Shown here one piece after another: positions 59,703 through 64,000 of a DNA stretch of 64,000 nucleotides. Below the pieces are notes generated by a model. It saw only the letters and a program-made list of their open reading frames with translations, made no database searches and was not told the origin of the DNA. Source of the DNA: Bacillus siamensis KCTC 13613 (GTDB lineage: Bacteria; Bacillota; Bacilli; Bacillales; Bacillaceae); NCBI RefSeq assembly GCF_000262045.1, contig NZ_AJVF01000041.1, forward strand, positions 434,001-498,000. Direction: 5' to 3'. A program made the translations under genes and the position numbers. Within the stretch, counting starts at the first letter, position 1. Each line of letters opens with the position of its first letter.

Positions 59703-61850
59703 ATGAGGAGAAATAAAAAGAAAATAGCAGTAAGCAAAGAAAAGAAAAAATCATTGCCGATCCGGCTTAATTTTTTGTTTTTGGCCGCGTTTCTTATTTT
59801 CACGTGGATTATCGTCGAGCTTGGCATCAAGCAGATCGTTCAGGGTGATGACTATAAAAACGCCGCCAATAAGCAAGAAGAGTCTGATGTCAGCACGGCT
59901 GTTCCGAGAGGGAAAATATACGACCGGAACCTTAATCCCATCGTAACGAATAAAGCATTAAATGCGATTACATATACACGTTCAGCCTCAACCACCCAGG
60001 CACAGCGTTTGAAAATCGCAAAAAAACTGTCGGGTATGATTAAGGTAAGCACCAAAAAGGTGACTGAACGCGATAAAAAAGACTATTGGATGTTAACGAG
60101 GCCTGATGAAGCGAAAAAACTGATTACGGCCAAAGAAAAGCAAAAAGCTGAAGACAAAAAACTGTCTGATGATGATTTATACCAGCTCCAGCTGAAACGC
60201 ATTACGGACAAACAGCTGAATGAACTCACTTCAAAAGATATGCAGATCCTCGCGATCAAAAGGCAGATGGATTCAGGCTACTCACTGACGCCTCAATACA
60301 TCAAAAATGAAGGAGTGTCAGCAAAAGAAATGGCCGTCGTCAGCGAACATTTAGATGAGCTTCCGGGGGTTGACGTGACGTCTGACTGGGAACGGTCTTA
60401 TCCTTACAAAAGTCTGATCCGGACATTGCTCGGCAGTGTATCCAGTTCGAACGAAGGTCTTCCGTCCAACCTGCTGGATCACTATCTGTCACTTGGATAC
60501 AGCCGGAATGACAGGGTCGGAAAAAGCTATTTAGAATATCAATATGAAAGCCTGCTGCAGGGGCAAAAAGAGAAAGTGCAGAACTTAACTGACTCATCCG
60601 GAAATGTCACGGGCAGCAAAGTGATTTCAAAAGGACAGGCAGGCAAAGACCTTGTGTTATCCATTGATATGGACCTGCAGAAGTCCGTTGAAAAAATCAT
60701 TGAGAAAAATTTAAGAGCGGCCAAAGCGAGACCGAGCACGAAGCTTCTTGATCGGGCCTTTGTCGTCATGATGAACCCGAAAAACGGCGAAGTTCTGACG
60801 ATGGCCGGCAAACAGATTACGAATGACCATGGAAAGTACAAAATTAATGATTACGCCCTTGGCGCAATGACGTCCTCCTATGCAATGGGATCGGCGGTCA
60901 AAGGAGCAACAGTATTGACGGGACTCCAGACGGGCGCGATTAATTTGAACACCGTTTTTCAGGATGAGCCTTTGTATTTCAAAGGTAGTAAAAACCCGAA
61001 AAAATCATGGACGAATTTAGGTCCTGTTGATATCCAAAAAGCGCTTCAGGAGTCATCAAACGTGTTCATGTTTAAAACGGCGATCGCCGTCGGTAAAGGG
61101 GAATACAAAAAAGGCCAGTCCCTGCCGCTTGATATGAAGGCATTTGATACTTTCAGATACTACTTCAGTCAGTTCGGTCTAGGAGTGAAGACGGGAATTG
61201 ATCTCCCGAATGAAGCGACCGGGTATCAAGGGACACAGCGGATTTCCGGTCTTCTGTTAGACTTTGCCATCGGACAGTATGATACGTTCACACCGCTGCA
61301 AATGGCACAGTATGTATCAACAATCGCCAATGGAGGCTATCGTTTGAAACCTCAGCTTGTAAAAGAGGTCAGACAGCCTGATTCGAAAAAAGGAATCGGA
61401 GCCGTTGTAGAGTCTGTTCAGCCTCAAGTACTGAACAAGATTGATATGAATAATGCTGACATTAAAGAAGTGCAGGCAGGTTTCAGACGCGTCATGACAA
61501 AAGGGACAGCCGCAACTGATTTTGCGACGGCGAAATACCGTCCTGCCGGTAAAACGGGTACGGCGCAATCTTTCTATGACGGTCCGGACAAATCAGAGAC
61601 GGGTGAAGGAACGTATAATACGACTCTTGTCGCTTATGCACCTGCTGATAATCCGGAAGTGGCTATTTCTGTAGTCGTTCCTTGGGCCTATATTGATTAC
61701 AGCGATCGATATTCGATTACGAATGAAATAGGAAGAGCAGCTCTGGACAAATACTTCGAGCTGAAAAAGAAACAAGAAGATAATAATACGAAGCAGAAAA
61801 ACGAAGATAAAATTCAGGAAGACGCTGCTAACGGCAATACAAATAACTGA
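59703..61850 (+). CDS. pbpA: Penicillin-binding protein 2A (class B transpeptidase)
   Basis: PbpA crosslinks peptidoglycan for rod-shape elongation and spore outgrowth. The 715-residue protein has one N-terminal anchor (about 22-42), a dimerisation domain and a C-terminal transpeptidase. Active-site motifs are SAVK near residues 397-400, SSN near 448 and KTG near 617. The tail is Lys/Glu/Asn-rich. AAAAGGTGATG precedes ATG 59703. The second SxxK residue is Ala; the catalytic Ser and Lys are intact. Confidence 0.96.
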   Translation: MRRNKKKIAVSKEKKKSLPIRLNFLFLAAFLIFTWIIVELGIKQIVQGDDYKNAANKQEESDVSTAVPRGKIYDRNLNPIVTNKALNAITYTRSASTTQAQRLKIAKKLSGMIKVSTKKVTERDKKDYWMLTRPDEAKKLITAKEKQKAEDKKLSDDDLYQLQLKRITDKQLNELTSKDMQILAIKRQMDSGYSLTPQYIKNEGVSAKEMAVVSEHLDELPGVDVTSDWERSYPYKSLIRTLLGSVSSSNEGLPSNLLDHYLSLGYSRNDRVGKSYLEYQYESLLQGQKEKVQNLTDSSGNVTGSKVISKGQAGKDLVLSIDMDLQKSVEKIIEKNLRAAKARPSTKLLDRAFVVMMNPKNGEVLTMAGKQITNDHGKYKINDYALGAMTSSYAMGSAVKGATVLTGLQTGAINLNTVFQDEPLYFKGSKNPKKSWTNLGPVDIQKALQESSNVFMFKTAIAVGKGEYKKGQSLPLDMKAFDTFRYYFSQFGLGVKTGIDLPNEATGYQGTQRISGLLLDFAIGQYDTFTPLQMAQYVSTIANGGYRLKPQLVKEVRQPDSKKGIGAVVESVQPQVLNKIDMNNADIKEVQAGFRRVMTKGTAATDFATAKYRPAGKTGTAQSFYDGPDKSETGEGTYNTTLVAYAPADNPEVAISVVVPWAYIDYSDRYSITNEIGRAALDKYFELKKKQEDNNTKQKNEDKIQEDAANGNTNN

Positions 61851-61856
61851 TAGAAG

Positions 61857-61888
61857 AAACGCTCACAGTCTGTGGGCGTTTTTTTTTA
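61857..61888 (+). terminator. Terminator after pbpA
   Basis: AAACGCTCACAG (61857-61868) pairs with CTGTGGGCGTTT (61870-61881) with one G-U, followed by T residues. Confidence 0.92.
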
Positions 61889-61906
61889 TACAAAAAAACA
61901 TCCGGA

Positions 61907-61945
61907 TTTACAAAACCTTAACATTCGATTTATACGCATTTTACA
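61907..61945 (+). promoter_or_regulatory. PhoP box of the pst operon
   Basis: Four TT(A/T)A(C/T)A repeats, TTTACA, TTAACA, TTTATA and TTTACA, start at 61907, 61918, 61929 and 61940, exactly 11 bases apart. This is the classical PhoP-P binding array on one face of the helix. A candidate -10 (TATACG) starts at 61960, so the array takes the place of the -35, as in the phosphate-starvation promoter of B. subtilis pstS. Confidence 0.93.
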
Positions 61946-62007
61946 CGAACCCTTTACTCTATACGTGTAGGACAAATTACACATTAAACGCAGGGGGAAT
62001 TCAGGAA

Positions 62008-62910
62008 ATGAAAAAAAACAAATGGATGCTTATGCTTCTGATGGCTGCTGTTATGATCGTCGCTGCAGCATGCGGAAATGCAAAGGAAAGCGGCAAGACG
62101 GACGGCCAATCTGCAAGTGAGGATAAAAAAGCATCAGGTTCTTTAACCATTTCTGGTTCATCAGCCATGCAGCCGTTAGTACTGGCAGCGGCGGAAAAGT
62201 TTATGGAAAAACATCCGGATGCTGATGTGCAGGTGCAAGCGGGAGGTTCAGGAACAGGTCTTTCACAAGTGTCTGAAGGCGCAGTGCAAATCGGCAACTC
62301 AGACGTCTTTGCCGAAGAAAAAGAAGGCATTGATGCGAAAGCCCTGAATGATCACCGTGTAGCGGTAGTTGCGATGGCGGCTGCGGTCAACCCGGGTGCA
62401 GGCGTAAAGGATATAACCAAAAAACAGCTGGCAGACGTCTTTACAGGCAAAATTAAAAACTGGAAAGAGCTTGGCGGCAAAGATCAAAAGATTACACTCG
62501 TCAACCGTCCTGATTCATCAGGCACACGCGCTACGTTCGTCAAATACGCGCTTGACGGAGCGGAACCTGCAGAGGGCATCACAGAGGATTCCTCCAATAC
62601 AGTCAAAAAAATCATTGCGGAAACACCGGGAGCAATCGGTTATCTGGCTTTCTCTTATATAAACGATGACAAAGTAACGCCTTTATCAATCGGCGGCATC
62701 AAACCCGAAGAGAAAAATGTTGTAACAGGGGAATATCCGATTTGGGCTTACGAGCACTCTTATACGAAAGGTGAAGCATCTGGCCTGACCAAAACATTTC
62801 TTGACTATTTGAACAGCGATGAAGTACAGAAAAGTATCGTAAAAGATCAGGGCTACATTCCGATCTCTGATATGAAAGTCACACGTGACGCAAAAGGCAA
62901 GCAAAGCTGA
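62008..62910 (+). CDS. pstS: Phosphate-binding lipoprotein PstS
   Basis: PstS captures phosphate for the high-affinity ABC transporter. The 300-residue protein has a lipoprotein signal peptide with lipobox VAAAC (Cys22 becomes lipidated). Phosphate-binding motifs are TISGSSAMQPLV, GSGTGLSQV and RPDSSGTRATF. GCAGGGGGAAT precedes ATG 62008. A GC-rich hairpin lies right after its stop codon; pstC follows. Confidence 0.97.
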   Translation: MKKNKWMLMLLMAAVMIVAAACGNAKESGKTDGQSASEDKKASGSLTISGSSAMQPLVLAAAEKFMEKHPDADVQVQAGGSGTGLSQVSEGAVQIGNSDVFAEEKEGIDAKALNDHRVAVVAMAAAVNPGAGVKDITKKQLADVFTGKIKNWKELGGKDQKITLVNRPDSSGTRATFVKYALDGAEPAEGITEDSSNTVKKIIAETPGAIGYLAFSYINDDKVTPLSIGGIKPEEKNVVTGEYPIWAYEHSYTKGEASGLTKTFLDYLNSDEVQKSIVKDQGYIPISDMKVTRDAKGKQS

Positions 62911-62928
62911 GGGGAGGGCGGGCTCCCC
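62911..62928 (+). other. GC-rich hairpin between pstS and pstC
   Basis: GGGGAG (62911-62916) pairs with CTCCCC (62923-62928), followed by a pyrimidine-rich run without a true T tract. Such a hairpin can protect the pstS mRNA end after processing and keep pstS levels above pstC and pstA; this kind of control is known for the B. subtilis pst operon. Confidence 0.65.
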
Positions 62929-62957
62929 GTCCTTCTTCTTTATAGGAGTGTAAACAA

Positions 62958-63887
62958 ATGATAAATCACAGAGAAAAAGAGTCTGTAAGCGAACGCTTAA
63001 TAAGCTCAAAACAAAACAGGCAATTGGATGAAGTCCGCGGAAGAGTGATTGTGTCTGTATGTGCGGCGATTATCATTGCGGCATCAGCGGCAATCACCAT
63101 CTTTCTCGGCATAAAGGGGCTGCAATCTTTTTTTGTAAATGGTGTAAGCCCGATTGAATTCTTAACAAGTCTGAATTGGAATCCAACCCAGTCAAAGCCT
63201 GAGTTCGGCGCGCTGCCTTTTATTTTCGGATCATTCGCGGTCACGGTTCTATCTGCTCTGATCGCGGCGCCCCTCGGGATTGCGGGTGCCGTGTTTATGA
63301 CGGAAATTGCGCCGACTTGGGGAAAAAAAGTGCTGCAGCCGGTAATCGAGCTGCTTGTCGGCATTCCGTCCGTCGTTTATGGATTCATAGGTCTTACAGT
63401 ATTGGTTCCGTTTATCGGATCTTTTAAATCAAGCGGAACGGGTCACAGTCTTCTGGCGGGAACGATCGTACTTTCGGTGATGATTCTGCCGACCATTACG
63501 TCGATTTCCGCTGATGCGCTTGCGTCATTACCGAAACACCTTCGTGACGGTTCATATGCGCTCGGTGCGACGAGATGGCAGACAATCAGGAAGGTGCTTA
63601 TCCCGGCGGCGTTTCCGACATTGCTGACCGCTGTCGTGCTTGGAATGGCAAGAGCGTTCGGAGAAGCTCTCGCCGTACAGATGGTTATCGGAAATACAAA
63701 GCTTCTCCCGGAAAGCCTGCTTGATACGGCGGGGACATTAACGACGATTATCACGTTAAACATGGGCCATACCACATACGGAAGTATCGAAAATAATACG
63801 CTGTGGTCGATGGGGCTTGTTCTTCTTATCATGTCGTTTCTGTTTATACTGCTCATACGCTACTTGTCATCTAGGAGGAAAGTATAA
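62958..63887 (+). CDS. pstC: Phosphate ABC transporter permease PstC
   Basis: PstC is one of the two permease subunits. The 309-residue protein has six membrane segments and the BPD permease signature with the EAA-type loop (LRDGSYALGATRWQTIRKVLIPAA near residues 195-218). TATAGGAGTG precedes ATG 62958. The stop overlaps the pstA start by one base. Confidence 0.96.
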   Translation: MINHREKESVSERLISSKQNRQLDEVRGRVIVSVCAAIIIAASAAITIFLGIKGLQSFFVNGVSPIEFLTSLNWNPTQSKPEFGALPFIFGSFAVTVLSALIAAPLGIAGAVFMTEIAPTWGKKVLQPVIELLVGIPSVVYGFIGLTVLVPFIGSFKSSGTGHSLLAGTIVLSVMILPTITSISADALASLPKHLRDGSYALGATRWQTIRKVLIPAAFPTLLTAVVLGMARAFGEALAVQMVIGNTKLLPESLLDTAGTLTTIITLNMGHTTYGSIENNTLWSMGLVLLIMSFLFILLIRYLSSRRKV

Positions 63888-64000
63888 TGAACCGGAAAAT
63901 AACGGATAAATTGGCCACCGGTGTATTCGGTTTATGCGCCGCTGTGATTGCGGCGATTTTAGCAGGATTGTTTTTGTATATTCTGATTCACGGCGTCTCG
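63887..64000 (+). CDS. pstA: Phosphate ABC transporter permease PstA, N-terminal part (partial)
   Basis: The gene starts with ATG 63887, overlapping the pstC stop, after AGGAGGAAAG, and is cut off by the window end after 38 codons. The visible protein starts MNRKITDKLATGVFGL and has one membrane segment (about 11-34), as in PstA. The ATPase genes pstB are expected beyond the window. Confidence 0.93.
   Translation, partial: MNRKITDKLATGVFGLCAAVIAAILAGLFLYILIHGVS

Overview
The window is a stretch of Bacillus chromosome read in the direction aroE (3' end) to pstA (5' end). Gene order, protein lengths, AGGAGG-type ribosome binding sites with many GTG/TTG starts, and sporulation and competence genes (gpr, spoIIP, yqfC-yqfD, comE) match the aroE-pst region of Bacillus subtilis 168 as I remember it. 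The proteins are close to but not identical with the 168 versions, so a relative such as the B. amyloliquefaciens/B. velezensis group is likely; that is inference from memory, not from an alignment. There is no phage, insertion sequence, CRISPR array, tRNA or rRNA. It is core genome, 69 protein genes packed into 64 kb.

Layout. (1) 1-2730: aroE end, yhbY, nadD, yqeK, rsfS, yqeM, a tightly overlapping operon for NAD synthesis, Ap4A turnover and ribosome maturation. (2) 2799-7432: comER (minus) divergent from comEA-comEB-comEC (DNA uptake), with tiny yqzM on the minus strand. (3) 7667-11917: holA, rpsT (minus), then gpr, spoIIP, yqxA (spore genes; a clear sigF/sigG-type promoter precedes gpr). 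(4) 12049-23107: lepA-hemW, then the CIRCE-controlled heat-shock operon hrcA-grpE-dnaK-dnaJ-prmA-rsmE-mtaB. (5) 23143-30296: yqeW (minus), rpsU-yqeY, the sigW-type yqeZ-floA-yqfB operon (membrane microdomains), then yqfC-yqfD-phoH.

(6) 30377-39080: pgpH-ybeY-dgkA-cdd-era-yqzL-recO, then a glycine T-box and glyQ-glyS. (7) 39182-45278: ccpN-yqfL (gluconeogenesis control), yqxD-dnaG-sigA (the macromolecular synthesis operon) and cccA. (8) 45395-53831: trmK-yqfO, ispH and yqfQ (minus), cshB-nfo, yqfT (minus), yqfU, zur, yqfW (minus). (9) 53971-61850: yqfX, ispG, yqfZ and yqgB (minus), yqgC, sodA, yqgE, pbpA. (10) 61907-64000: a four-repeat PhoP box followed by pstS-pstC-pstA (cut by the window end).

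The unusual material lies in the regulatory spacers rather than in the genes. ispH and zur each have a good sigA-type promoter followed by a terminator-like hairpin before the start codon, as in an attenuated leader. yqfC has its ribosome binding site inside the arm of the upstream operon's terminator. The comEC transcript has no terminator before it crosses yqzM in antisense. I did not find a previously undescribed multi-gene system.
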